This document shows positions 35,721-44,043 of a stretch of DNA of 55,886 bases, one piece after another. The notes beneath the pieces were generated by a model that was given only the letters and a program-made list of their open reading frames with translations, did no database searches and was not told the DNA's origin. The first letter of the stretch is position 1; each line of letters begins with the position of its first letter. Where the stretch lies: assembly GCA_946887295.1 (NCBI GenBank), contig CAMPKP010000006.1, positions 1 through 55,886 on the forward strand, given 5' to 3'. A program made the translations under genes and the position numbers. This DNA comes from an uncultured Gemmatimonadota bacterium. GTDB taxonomy: Bacteria > Gemmatimonadota > Gemmatimonadetes > Gemmatimonadales > GWC2-71-9.

Positions 35721-36601
35721 CTCAGAATCCTGGACAGCAGGGCCACTTCCTCGCGGAACGTCTCGACCAGCTCGGCCCGAAGTGCCGGCGGGAGCGGCGG
35801 CCGGCGTTCCCGCACCGTGTTCATCGCGACGATCTTCTTCTTCAAGGTGCTGATCCCTTCGGTCCCGACCGTCTGCTTGAGGCTGCGAATCGCCGCGCGC
35901 AACGCCGGGGGCGGCTTCCGGTAGAACCGCCGCAGCCAGGACACCCTCGATCGCTTGTTCTCGTTGATGCGGGGAAACTCTCGGCGGCCGTCGTGGGGAA
36001 TGCCCAGGAAGGCGATCACTTCGTCGTAGACCCGCTGGGGTGACGCGGCGAAGTCGTCGAACAGGAGCAGCTTGACCTGGTCCGCGGGAAAGGCCGACAG
36101 GACCCGCTGTGCCTGGGTCCCGAACCGGCCCACCTCGGCGTACTGGACCAGCAGCGGCGAGCGGATCGCCGGCGGAAGGTCGAGCCCGCGGGCGCGCCGC
36201 TCCTGCAGCCGCCACGCGGTCTCGAAGTCCTCCACGATCTCCTCGGAGACGTGCAGCAGCTGGGAGTGCAGCGAATACACCATGTCCACCGGGTTGCGGA
36301 ACATGGCGATGATCTTCGCGGCCGGATTGAACTCACGGATGGCCGGGATGGCCACGGTCGAGCGCAGGTAGTAGACCGATGCCTCTCCCACCGCCAGGTG
36401 CCGCCCGGTGCTTCCCGCGAAGAGCTGGGCGTAGGCGTCCAGCGTCTTGATCCGGGGATAGGTGCCCAGGTCTCTCGCGAAGAAGTGCGGCTCCTTGAGC
36501 TCCGGCATGAAGACGTGGGGGTGCGGCCGGAGGTACTCGTAGAGGGCCGTGGTGCCGCACTTGGGCGCGCCCACGAGGAAGAAGTTCGGTGTTGCTGCCA
36601 A
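35696..36601 (-). CDS. PAPS-dependent sulfotransferase 2
   Basis: A 301-residue sulfotransferase with VGAPKCGTTALYEYL (phosphosulfate loop) and MFRNPVDMVYSLHSQLL (3'-phosphate motif); EPHFFARDL and VGEASVYYL are typical of the carbohydrate family. I chose TTG at 36601: it has a GGGAG ribosome site about nine bases upstream and gives the normal short N-terminus; the ATG at 36841 would add 80 poor residues and cross an inverted repeat. It is the only sulfotransferase on the minus strand and converges on sulfotransferase 1, which it resembles at the C-terminus. A 9-bp inverted repeat (36650-36673) sits in its leader. Confidence 0.85.
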   Translation of the reverse strand: MAATPNFFLVGAPKCGTTALYEYLRPHPHVFMPELKEPHFFARDLGTYPRIKTLDAYAQLFAGSTGRHLAVGEASVYYLRSTVAIPAIREFNPAAKIIAMFRNPVDMVYSLHSQLLHVSEEIVEDFETAWRLQERRARGLDLPPAIRSPLLVQYAEVGRFGTQAQRVLSAFPADQVKLLLFDDFAASPQRVYDEVIAFLGIPHDGRREFPRINENKRSRVSWLRRFYRKPPPALRAAIRSLKQTVGTEGISTLKKKIVAMNTVRERRPPLPPALRAELVETFREEVALLSRILSRDLSHWT

Positions 36602-36649
36602 GTCGGGTGCTCCCGGGTCGTCCTGTGGGTTGGGGCCAGCGGCAGGATG

Positions 36650-36673
36650 CACTGTAGCGGTGTTGCTACAGTG
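36650..36673. promoter_or_regulatory. 9-bp perfect inverted repeat between divergent sulfotransferases
   Basis: CACTGTAGC and GCTACAGTG flank a 6-nt spacer. The element lies about 50-70 nt upstream of the minus-strand sulfotransferase start. It looks like an operator for a dimeric regulator, or a leader hairpin. Confidence 0.4.
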
Positions 36674-36764
36674 GGCCGGCGAATCTGTTGGGGACGTCGA
36701 TGTCGTTGCCCCGACTGCACATCGGCGGCCGCACGAAACAGGGGTGCCGGTCCCCGAAGGGACG

Positions 36765-36777
36765 GTGGTAGATTGTC
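36765..36777 (+). promoter_or_regulatory. Putative activator site A upstream of sulfotransferase 3
   Basis: GTGGTAGATTGTC matches the site at 27383-27395 at 12 of 13 positions and lies about 60-70 bp upstream of the -24/-12 element. Confidence 0.5.
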
Positions 36778-36802
36778 CCGGGCGGGTTCCACGGTCAAGC
36801 GG

Positions 36803-36818
36803 CCGGCGGAAATTGTCC
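36803..36818 (+). promoter_or_regulatory. Putative activator site B upstream of sulfotransferase 3
   Basis: CCGGCGGAAATTGTCC repeats the AAATTGTC core of site A and resembles site B at 27409-27420. Confidence 0.35.
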
Positions 36819-36836
36819 GGCGGGCCGGCCGTCCGA

Positions 36837-36851
36837 GGCATGGATCGTGCA
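36837..36851 (+). promoter_or_regulatory. Sigma-54-type (-24/-12) promoter of sulfotransferase 3
   Basis: GGCATGGATCGTGCA, with GG and GC 12 bases apart, lies 38 nt before the ATG at 36889. It matches the copies at 27446, 40222 and 49812 (minus). Confidence 0.7.
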
Positions 36852-36888
36852 CCTCCGCGGACGGATTCAGTGGGGCAACTCCTGAACC

Positions 36889-37830
36889 ATGCTCCTGGGA
36901 GTGAAGAACCGGCGAATGACGAAAATCACCAAGCCGATCATAATCATGGGGACGGGCCGCTGCGGCTCGACCCTGTTCCATCGTTTGCTGGCGACGCATC
37001 CCCGGATGATGTGGCTCTCGGGTTTCACCTATCGCTATCCGGACAAGCCGGCCCTGAACCGGTGGGCCGTCGTCGCGATGGGCAACCCGCTGCTGCACTC
37101 CCTGCTCGGTGGAAGGATCCGCCCCGGCGAGAACTACCGCTTCTGGGATCGCCACGCCTACGGCTTTTCGGAGCCCTGCCGCGACCTTCTCCGAACCGAC
37201 GTGAGCGCCCGGGTCAAGAGACAGGTGCGCGCCGCGCTGGAGCCGATGCTCACGCCGAAGCGCGACCGGCTGTTGATCAAGATCACCGGCTGGTCACGCA
37301 TCGGATTCCTGAACGAGATCTTCGAGGACGCGAAATTCATCCACGTCCTCCGGGACGGGCGCGCCGTTGCCAGCTCGCTGCTCCACGTGAACTTCTGGCG
37401 TGGGTGGCACGGCCCCCAGAGCTGGCGGGCCGGACTGCTGTCCGCCGAGGACCAGGCTCTCTGGGAGAGCTACGACCGGTCCTTCGCGGCTCTCGCCGGA
37501 ATCGAGTGGCGCATCCAGATGCGCGCGATCGAGTCGGCCAGGAGGTCGCTCGACCCCAAGCTCTTCCTCGAGGTGAAGTACGAGGATTTCTGCGAGCAGC
37601 CCGTGGAGACCTTCCGGCGAGTCCTGGATTTCGCCGAGCTGCCCCCCTCCGCGCAGTTCGAGCGGAAGGTCAGGGCCGCCTCCATACGCAGCACCAGCAA
37701 CCGCTGGCGCGACGACCTGGCGCCGGGCCAGCAGACCATTCTGGACGACCTGCTCCGCGAGGACCTTCTCCGCTACGGCTACGGCGATCGCGGCGGAGCC
37801 GGACGGATCGCGGAGACCGCCGCGCTCTAG
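36889..37830 (+). CDS. PAPS-dependent sulfotransferase 3
   Basis: A 313-residue sulfotransferase-family protein with IMGTGRCGSTLFHRLL (phosphosulfate loop, R in place of K) and IHVLRDGRAVASSLL (3'-phosphate motif). LEVKYEDFCEQPVETFRRVLDF is the family's C-terminal helix. The ATG at 36889 has no clear ribosome site; the ATG at 36916, nine codons later, has GGAGTGAAG upstream and may be the real start. It is the first gene after a -24/-12 element and begins a run of plus-strand polysaccharide genes. Confidence 0.82.
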   Translation: MLLGVKNRRMTKITKPIIIMGTGRCGSTLFHRLLATHPRMMWLSGFTYRYPDKPALNRWAVVAMGNPLLHSLLGGRIRPGENYRFWDRHAYGFSEPCRDLLRTDVSARVKRQVRAALEPMLTPKRDRLLIKITGWSRIGFLNEIFEDAKFIHVLRDGRAVASSLLHVNFWRGWHGPQSWRAGLLSAEDQALWESYDRSFAALAGIEWRIQMRAIESARRSLDPKLFLEVKYEDFCEQPVETFRRVLDFAELPPSAQFERKVRAASIRSTSNRWRDDLAPGQQTILDDLLREDLLRYGYGDRGGAGRIAETAAL

Positions 37831-37908
37831 CTTCATGCGCCGAGCCGCCCTTCATGCTGCTGCGGCGCGGGGCGGCGCCCTCCGGCGCCCGGCACCACTC
37901 CCCTCTCG

Positions 37909-39015
37909 ATGACCTCCCCGGCGAGACCGATCGCCTTCTTCCTGCCATCGGTGCGTGGTGGCGGAGCGCAGCGCGTGATCGTCAACCTCGCGCAGGGGAT
38001 CATCGAGCGCGGCCTCCCGGTGGACCTGGTCCTCGTGACCGCCGAGGGCGTCTTCCTCGACCAGCTGCCTCCGTCGGTGCGGGTGGTGGATCTGGGTGTT
38101 CGCCGCCTGCTGCGGAGCATCGTCCCGCTGGCGGCCTACCTCCGGCGGGAGCGGCCCAGAGTGCTGATCTCGTCCATGAGTCACGCCAACCTGATCGCGC
38201 TGTGGGCGGCGAAGCTGGCCAGGCAGGCGACGCCCGTCATCGCGACGGTGCACAACACCATGTCGCAGTCGACGCCCGACCAGGGCGGGCTGGCCGGCGA
38301 TCTCTCGCTTGGCCTGCTGCGCACATTTTATCCCTGGGCCAGGAGCATCGTTGCCGTCTCCCGCGGCGCTGCCGATGACCTCGCCCGCACGTCGGGGCTC
38401 GCTCGTGACGGGGTCGAGGTGATTTACAACCCCGTGATCACGCCGGCCATGCTGGCCCAGGCTCGACGGACGCCCGATCATCCCTGGGTTGGAAGCGGGC
38501 AGCCGCCCCTGATTCTCGGCGTCGGCCGTCTCACCCGGCAGAAGGATTTCCCGACGCTGATCCGGGCCTTCGCGGAGGTCCGGCGTCAGCGGCGGGCGCG
38601 GCTGATGATCCTCGGAGAAGGGGAGGACCGGCCGGCGCTCGAGGCCCTCATCGCGGAGCTCGGTCTGAGGGACGTCGTGGCTCTTCCGGGGTTCCGGGAC
38701 GATGCCATGGCTCTCATGGCGAGCTCCGCGCTGTTCGTGCTCTCCTCGGCATGGGAAGGGCTGCCCACGGTGCTGATCGAGGCGCTCGCCGCCGGGACGC
38801 GCGTGGTCTCGACCGACTGCCCCAGCGGCCCGCGCGAGATTCTCCAGGAGGGTCGCCTCGGCGCCCTGGTGCCCGTCGGTGACGCGGCCGCGTTGGGGCG
38901 AGCCATGCTCGCCGCCCTCGACGCACCCCCGGGGGCCGTTCCTTCCGACGCGCTGAAGCCGTTCACCAGGGACGCCGCGGTCGACAGCTATCTGCACCTG
39001 ATCGAGAACGTCTGA
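37909..39015 (+). CDS. Glycosyltransferase family 4
   Basis: A 368-residue GT-B transferase. FFLPSVRGGGAQRVIVNLAQG opens the first domain; ILGVGRLTRQKDFPTLIRAF starts the second; SSAWEGLPTVLIEALAAGTRVVSTDCPSG carries the EX7E donor-binding motif. The pattern is typical of GT4 enzymes of capsule and exopolysaccharide clusters. No ribosome site is obvious before the ATG at 37909, and the 78-nt gap to the sulfotransferase contains a short GC-rich hairpin. Presumably adds one sugar of the repeat unit at the cytoplasmic face. Confidence 0.88.
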   Translation: MTSPARPIAFFLPSVRGGGAQRVIVNLAQGIIERGLPVDLVLVTAEGVFLDQLPPSVRVVDLGVRRLLRSIVPLAAYLRRERPRVLISSMSHANLIALWAAKLARQATPVIATVHNTMSQSTPDQGGLAGDLSLGLLRTFYPWARSIVAVSRGAADDLARTSGLARDGVEVIYNPVITPAMLAQARRTPDHPWVGSGQPPLILGVGRLTRQKDFPTLIRAFAEVRRQRRARLMILGEGEDRPALEALIAELGLRDVVALPGFRDDAMALMASSALFVLSSAWEGLPTVLIEALAAGTRVVSTDCPSGPREILQEGRLGALVPVGDAAALGRAMLAALDAPPGAVPSDALKPFTRDAAVDSYLHLIENV

Positions 39016-39041
39016 CGACTCATCGGAAGGGAGCCGAGCAC

Positions 39042-40004
39042 GTGGGTTCAGCGAACGACGTTGCGGACGCCGAGTGGACGCCGATTCGGTACGTCTGCCT
39101 GCCGGGATGTCGCTTTACCGGATCCACCCTGCTGGGCTCGCTGCTGAACGAGCACCAGGACTGCGCCTCGATCGGAGCCGCGACCGGGCTGATCAGGCGG
39201 ACCGATCTGGCGACCTACCGGTGTTCCTGCGGCGAGCTGTTCCGGGAGTGCGAGTTCTGGAATTACATCGCGGCCAGAACCCGCGCGCTCGGCCACCCGG
39301 TGAACGTGTTCGAGACGAACTTCTGGAACACCCATCTGCGGCTGTCGCGGAATCACACGATCAACGCGCTCCTCGCCCGCTCGCTCGGATGGGACCCGCT
39401 CAATCGCGCCCGGGACGCGGTGGTCTCCATGTTCCCCGGAGCCAAGGCCGCCGTCTCCAGGATGGGCTGGAACACGTGGAGCCTGGCCAAGGCGGTTCTG
39501 GAGCGGACGGGGAAGACGGTGTTCGTCGATACCGCCAGGGATCACCAGCGGCCGAAGTACCTCCACGGCCTCCCGATGCTCGACGTCAAGGTGATCCACC
39601 TGGCCAGAGATCCGCGGGGAAACACCGCGAGCATCATGAAGCACTCGGGCGTCGACGTCGCCACCGCCGCCCGTCAGTGGACCCACGCCAACGTCGAGGC
39701 CGCCCGGGTGAGGCCCCATCTCCCGCCGGAATCGTGGATGTCGCTCCACTACGAGGAGCTCTGCGCCGATCCCGCGGGGGTCCTGGAGCGGATCTCGAGC
39801 TTTCTCGGCATCGATCGGCCCATGATGCAGCACGGATTTCAGAGCTCCGTCAGTCACATCATCGGAAACAAGATGCGGATGAAGGGGCTGGGGGAAATCC
39901 GGGAAGATCTCTCGTGGCAGACCACGCTGGGCAGCGCCGAGTTGTCCGTCATCGCCCGGGTCGCGGGGCCGGCCAGCCGAAGCCTGGGCTACCAATGGCC
40001 CTGA
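39042..40004 (+). CDS. Sulfotransferase-family protein 4, divergent phosphosulfate loop
   Basis: A 320-residue protein with the sulfotransferase layout. The loop near residue 22 reads PGCRFTGSTLLGSLL, lacking the usual K/R-S-G-T-T pattern but keeping GST. The 3'-phosphate motif IHLARDPRGNTASIM and the C-terminal SWMSLHYEELCADPAGVLERISSFLGI are clear. A cysteine-containing segment (YRCSCGELFRECEFW) follows the first domain and could bind metal. Start is GTG at 39042 with GGAAGGGAG upstream. It is 26 nt after the glycosyltransferase. Activity is likely but less sure than for the others. Confidence 0.7.
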   Translation: MGSANDVADAEWTPIRYVCLPGCRFTGSTLLGSLLNEHQDCASIGAATGLIRRTDLATYRCSCGELFRECEFWNYIAARTRALGHPVNVFETNFWNTHLRLSRNHTINALLARSLGWDPLNRARDAVVSMFPGAKAAVSRMGWNTWSLAKAVLERTGKTVFVDTARDHQRPKYLHGLPMLDVKVIHLARDPRGNTASIMKHSGVDVATAARQWTHANVEAARVRPHLPPESWMSLHYEELCADPAGVLERISSFLGIDRPMMQHGFQSSVSHIIGNKMRMKGLGEIREDLSWQTTLGSAELSVIARVAGPASRSLGYQWP

Positions 40005-40080
40005 TCCGCGCCGACTCCTCCGGCGCCACGGCAGCGGTTCCCATGACTCACGGCGGCGGCGCCCACCCGCTCGACCGCCC

Positions 40081-40093
40081 GTAGTAGATTGCC
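40081..40093 (+). promoter_or_regulatory. Putative activator site A upstream of the flippase
   Basis: GTAGTAGATTGCC matches the GTGGTARATTGYC pattern with one difference. It lies about 130 bp upstream of the -24/-12 element at 40222, still in the range for enhancer-type activation. Confidence 0.4.
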
Positions 40094-40221
40094 CTCCTTG
40101 TGTTTCCCCAACGCCCGGACGCCGACGAACCGAGGGGGCTGGCTGGTTGAGTCCACAAGTGTCATATCTGGAACGGTTTACCTGATGGGTTTCAAGCTGC
40201 CTGCCCGGGGGGATGGGGCAG

Positions 40222-40236
40222 GGCATGGATCGTGCT
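40222..40236 (+). promoter_or_regulatory. Sigma-54-type (-24/-12) promoter of the flippase-polymerase unit
   Basis: GGCATGGATCGTGCT has the required 12-base GG to GC spacing and is one of four near-identical copies. It lies about 100 nt before the chosen flippase start. Confidence 0.7.
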
Positions 40237-40335
40237 CCTCGAGGGCGAGCTCTTTCCTTCACCACCACTCACCCCGATGATCACGGCACTCCCGAGACAC
40301 GACTCAGCCGCGGCATCGGCCGCAGAGTATCACCG

Positions 40336-41928
40336 ATGACTCCGGAGCAGCCGTCCCCGGCCCGGCCGGAGGGGCAGCCGGCGAGAACGCCGCGCGGTCT
40401 GACCAACCGCGCGATCGGCGGCATGTTCTGGACATTCTCCGGCACCGGCGTGCAGGTCGTCGTCCAGCTGCTCGCCATCATGGCGCTGGGACGGCTGCTC
40501 ACCCCGGCCGAATTCGGTCTCATGGGTGCCGCGACCGTCGTCATCGCCTGCTCGCAGATCGTCTCCCAGGTCGGGGTCGGGCCGGCGATCATCCAGCGCC
40601 GCGAGCTGGACGAGATCCACGTCCGGGTCGCCGTCACGCTATCCGCCATCCTTGGGCTCCTGCTCGGCGCGCTCGTGTGGTTCGGGGCCGCCGAGATCGC
40701 CGCGTTCTATCGGATGCCCGAGCTGGAGCCGGTTCTTCGAGCGGTCGCCTTCCTGTTCCCCCTCGACGGGTTGAACACGGTCGCCAAGTCGGTCCTGACC
40801 CGCCAGCTGCGCTTCCGGTTGTACATCGCCCTCGACGTGGCGGCCTACGTCCTTGGCTACGCCCTCGTCGGAGTGGCGCTGGCGTGGCTCGGCTACGGGG
40901 TCTGGGCGCTGGTCGCCGCCAATCTGGCGCAGGTGGGCGTGCGCACGGTCCTCATGTACGGAGCCAGCCGGCACTCGCTCCGGCCGAGCCTGGACCGGCG
41001 CGCCACACGGGACCTGCTCGGCTTCGGCTTCGGACACTCGATGGCGCAGATCGGTACCCTGCTCTCCCAGCAGGGTGACAACCTCGTGGTGGGCCGGTGG
41101 CTCGGCCCCGCCGCTCTGGGCCTCTACGGCCGGGCGTACAACCTGATGGTGATGCCGGCCTCGGCATTCGGCCGGATCGTCAACCGCGTGCTCTTCCCGG
41201 TCATGTCGCAGGTCCAGGACGAGCGTGACCGGCTCGCCAACGCGTACGAGCGCGCGCTCGCGATCGTCGCCTTTGTCGCGCTGCCGCTGAGCACCTTCCT
41301 CTGGGTCGTCGCGCCGGAGTTCATCGCTCTGGTGCTGGGCCCCAGGTGGGGGGGCGTCGTGCTGCCCTTTCGACTGTTCAGCATCAGCCTGCTGTTCCGC
41401 ATGAGCAGCAAGATCAGCGATGCCTGCACCAAGGCGGCCGGCGAGGTCTACATCCGCGCCCTGCTGCAGCACGCCTATGCGGCGATGGTGGTGGTGGGAG
41501 CGATCATCGGGCAGCACTGGGGCGTGGGCGGGGTGGCGGTGGCCGTTTCCGTCGCCATGGGCCTCAACTGGCTCAGTATGGCCTGGCTCAGCCGGTCGGT
41601 GACGGGTCTCTCCTGGCTGCGCTTTGCCCGGGCACAGGGACCCGCGGCGCTGGTCGCCATCGTCGTCGCGGGCGCCGCCGCGGTGGTGGCGCATTGGGCG
41701 CGAGCTGCCCATCTCGGGACCATCCCCGTCCTCACGGCGGCAGGTGTGACGGCGGGAGCCGTGACGGTCATCGCGGCCAGACTGCGACCCGGACTGTTCC
41801 TGGGCTCACACGGACTCTGGGCGGTCGGGCAGGCTCAGCAGTTGCTTCGGCGTGGCGTTCAGCGGAAGGCCCGCGCGAGGGCCGCCCGCGAGGGGCTGGC
41901 TCCCGCGGGCGAGGCGAACTCGAAGTGA
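40336..41928 (+). CDS. Wzx-type polysaccharide flippase (MOP superfamily)
   Basis: A 530-residue membrane protein with about 12-14 predicted helices. The start RAIGGMFWTFSGTGVQVVVQLLAIMALGRLLTPAEFGLMGAA is characteristic of WzxC-like lipid-linked-oligosaccharide flippases, and GRAYNLMVMPASAFGRIVNRVLFPVMSQ is the family's mid-protein signature. A basic, Ala-rich cytoplasmic tail of about 30 residues ends it. It should move the undecaprenyl-linked repeat unit across the inner membrane. I chose ATG at 40336; the frame is open to 40213 but that would contain the promoter. The stop overlaps the next gene as GTGA. Confidence 0.9.
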   Translation: MTPEQPSPARPEGQPARTPRGLTNRAIGGMFWTFSGTGVQVVVQLLAIMALGRLLTPAEFGLMGAATVVIACSQIVSQVGVGPAIIQRRELDEIHVRVAVTLSAILGLLLGALVWFGAAEIAAFYRMPELEPVLRAVAFLFPLDGLNTVAKSVLTRQLRFRLYIALDVAAYVLGYALVGVALAWLGYGVWALVAANLAQVGVRTVLMYGASRHSLRPSLDRRATRDLLGFGFGHSMAQIGTLLSQQGDNLVVGRWLGPAALGLYGRAYNLMVMPASAFGRIVNRVLFPVMSQVQDERDRLANAYERALAIVAFVALPLSTFLWVVAPEFIALVLGPRWGGVVLPFRLFSISLLFRMSSKISDACTKAAGEVYIRALLQHAYAAMVVVGAIIGQHWGVGGVAVAVSVAMGLNWLSMAWLSRSVTGLSWLRFARAQGPAALVAIVVAGAAAVVAHWARAAHLGTIPVLTAAGVTAGAVTVIAARLRPGLFLGSHGLWAVGQAQQLLRRGVQRKARARAAREGLAPAGEANSK

Positions 41929-42761
41929 CGGCGGTTCCGGAGCCCGTGAAGGCGCCGTTGCGCCGGCTGCGGGCCGACTACCGGGCGCTGACCGCTCCCC
42001 TGCGCGGGCTGCCGTCGACCCTGGTGCTCGGAGCGCAGAAGAGCGGTACCACCTCGCTCTTCAATTACCTGGTGCGGCATCCCGACGTGCTGCCGCCGTT
42101 CGGCAAGGAGATCCACTACTTCGACCTGCACTACGAGAAGGGGGTCCACTGGTACCGGGGGCGCTTTCCGTTCCGGCATCGCCTGCGCGACGGGGCGATG
42201 ACGCTCGACGCCTCCCCATACTACCTGCTGCACCCTCGGGCGCCCGAGCGGGCCGCGCAGCTCTTGCCGGAGGCCAGGCTCGTCGCCGTGCTGCGCAATC
42301 CGGTGGACCGGGCCTTCTCCCACTATCAGCACGAGGTCCGGGGCGGGCGGGAGACGCTCCCCTTCGCCGAGGCGATCGAGCGAGAGGCCGAGCGGCTGGC
42401 CGGCGAGGAGGACCGCATTCGCGCCGACGCCGGCTACTACAGCTTCAATCACCACCGATACTCGTACATGCTCCGCGGGCGCTACGTGGAGCAGCTTCGC
42501 CGCTGGACCGAGCACTTTCCGCGCTCGCGCCTGCTGGTCCTCCAGAGCGAGTGGCTGTTCCGCGATCCTGGCGCGGCGGTCGATGCCGTGCAGAAGTTCC
42601 TCGGCCTGCCTCCGCACCGGGACGGAAGCTACAAGACGTTTCTGCAGGGCAGCTACGACCGTCACATGCCGGCCGAGCTGAGGCGAAGGCTGGCGGCGCG
42701 CTTCGAGCCCTGCAACGTCGAGCTCTATCGCTGGCTGGGTGAGGAATTCGACTGGACATGA
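41925..42761 (+). CDS. PAPS-dependent sulfotransferase 5, heparan-sulfate-type
   Basis: A 278-residue sulfotransferase. LVLGAQKSGTTSLFNYL is the phosphosulfate loop; VAVLRNPVDRAFSHYQHE is the 3'-phosphate motif; KEIHYFDLHYEKGVHWYRGRFP and DASPYYLLHPRAPERAAQLLP match the NDST/3-OST-like group that sulfates glycosaminoglycans in animals. Start GTG at 41925 is in GTGA overlap with the flippase stop, so sulfation and export genes are coupled. It probably acts on the polysaccharide repeat unit in the cytoplasm before flipping (inference). Confidence 0.9.
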   Translation: MTAVPEPVKAPLRRLRADYRALTAPLRGLPSTLVLGAQKSGTTSLFNYLVRHPDVLPPFGKEIHYFDLHYEKGVHWYRGRFPFRHRLRDGAMTLDASPYYLLHPRAPERAAQLLPEARLVAVLRNPVDRAFSHYQHEVRGGRETLPFAEAIEREAERLAGEEDRIRADAGYYSFNHHRYSYMLRGRYVEQLRRWTEHFPRSRLLVLQSEWLFRDPGAAVDAVQKFLGLPPHRDGSYKTFLQGSYDRHMPAELRRRLAARFEPCNVELYRWLGEEFDWT

Positions 42762-42777
42762 CGAGGATGGGATCCGC

Positions 42778-44043
42778 ATGACCTCGCTGGCATACATCCC
42801 CCTGTGGATCTTCGTCTTCTCGCTGCCGTGGGAGAGACTCCTGGTCCTCCCCGGCGTCGCGATCATCGCCCGGGTGACCGGCGCGCTGGCGCTGAGCCTC
42901 GCCCTCCTCGCGGTCGTGGTGACCGGACGGTTCCGCCGCTGGCACGTCTTCCACTTCGCGGCGCTGCTGTTCTGGCTCTGGGCGGGACTTACCCTCTTCA
43001 TCTATCACAGCGGCGAGCGGCTGCCCGCCAAGTACTGGACTTACGGCCAGCTGCTCCTGGTCGTCTGGATGATCTGGGAGATCGCTCCGACGGTGCGGCG
43101 GCAGCGCGGCCTGCTCACCGCCTACGTGTTCGGCGCCTACATCGCGGCCTTCGGCACGATCATGCTCTACCGCAGGGAGGCGGGCGCGCTGCGGCGCTTC
43201 GCCGTCGGAGGAGCGGATCCCAACGATCTCGCCATGGTGCTCGCACTGTCGATTCCGATGGCCTGGTACCTGGCGATGACCTACACCCAGCCCCTGCTGA
43301 AGTGGGCCTGCCGCGCCTACCTGCCCATCGGCATCGTCGCCATCGGGCTCACCGGCTCGCGCGGAGGCATGGCGGCTACGACGGTGGGGCTCCTGCTGGT
43401 GCCGCTCTCCATGACCAAGCTGTCGCCGGGGCGGCTGGTGGCCGCCATGGTGATGTTGGCTGTGGCCGGAACCCTTGCGGTGGTGTATGTCCCGGACACG
43501 CTGCTGCAGCGGCTGTCCACCATCGGGACGGAGCTGGAGGGTGGCCGTGTGGGCGGGCGCGGCAAGCTCTGGAAGGCGGGGTTGGAAGCCTTCGTGTACA
43601 AGCCGCTCGCCGGTTTCGGCACCGGCCACTACAAGACCGCGATCACGCCGATTCTCGGCGAAGCGGCCCAGGTGGCGCACAACTCGTACATCTCGGTGCT
43701 CGTCGAGCAGGGCCTCATCGGCTTCCTCCTCTACATGTCGATGCTCGTGACCGTGTTCCGCTCGGTGTTGAAGCCGAGGGGGCTGGAGCGACGATTCGCC
43801 CTGGTGCTCATGATGACGCTTGGCGTGACCATGCTCCCGCTGACGTGGGAGGACCGCCGGGTGGTGTGGTTCGTCATGGCGGTGCTGCTGGGATTCTCCC
43901 AGGCGATCGTCGCCGAGCGGCCCGCGGCGAGGCGGGCACCTCCCCGCGGCGCGCCTCCGATGGTGGTCCGATCTAGGGCGCCACGACAGCTCGAGGGACG
44001 CACCGCCCGCGGCGGGAGCGATCTCCCCGAGGCGGCGGAATGA
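42778..44043 (+). CDS. O-antigen-ligase/Wzy-type polymerase
   Basis: A 421-residue integral membrane protein with about ten helices. The O-antigen ligase domain is shown by GLTGSRGGMAATTVGLLL, the periplasmic-loop segment GRGKLWKAGLEAFVYKPLAGFGTGHY and AQVAHNSYISVLVEQGLIGFLLY. In this setting, with flippase, co-polymerase and export protein, polymerisation of the repeat unit is more likely than ligation to lipid A. I chose the ATG at 42778 (the first helix starts soon after, with gagg upstream); an upstream ATG at 42739 overlaps the sulfotransferase. The C-terminal tail is basic and disordered. The stop overlaps the next gene as ATGA. Confidence 0.85.
   Translation: MTSLAYIPLWIFVFSLPWERLLVLPGVAIIARVTGALALSLALLAVVVTGRFRRWHVFHFAALLFWLWAGLTLFIYHSGERLPAKYWTYGQLLLVVWMIWEIAPTVRRQRGLLTAYVFGAYIAAFGTIMLYRREAGALRRFAVGGADPNDLAMVLALSIPMAWYLAMTYTQPLLKWACRAYLPIGIVAIGLTGSRGGMAATTVGLLLVPLSMTKLSPGRLVAAMVMLAVAGTLAVVYVPDTLLQRLSTIGTELEGGRVGGRGKLWKAGLEAFVYKPLAGFGTGHYKTAITPILGEAAQVAHNSYISVLVEQGLIGFLLYMSMLVTVFRSVLKPRGLERRFALVLMMTLGVTMLPLTWEDRRVVWFVMAVLLGFSQAIVAERPAARRAPPRGAPPMVVRSRAPRQLEGRTARGGSDLPEAAE

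Larger units (their letters stand above)
40005..40335 (+). other. 331-bp intergenic region with promoter of the flippase unit
   Basis: No gene is supported. The region holds an activator-like motif (40081-40093), a partial inverted copy (GGTTTACC, 40175-40182) and a -24/-12 element (40222-40236). A leader of about 90 nt would precede the flippase. Confidence 0.55.

Noticed and set aside
37874..37889. GGCGCC-CTCC-GGCGCC hairpin before the GT4 gene at 37909 as a terminator
   Set aside because: Short arms, no T-run, and such GC palindromes are common by chance at this base composition.
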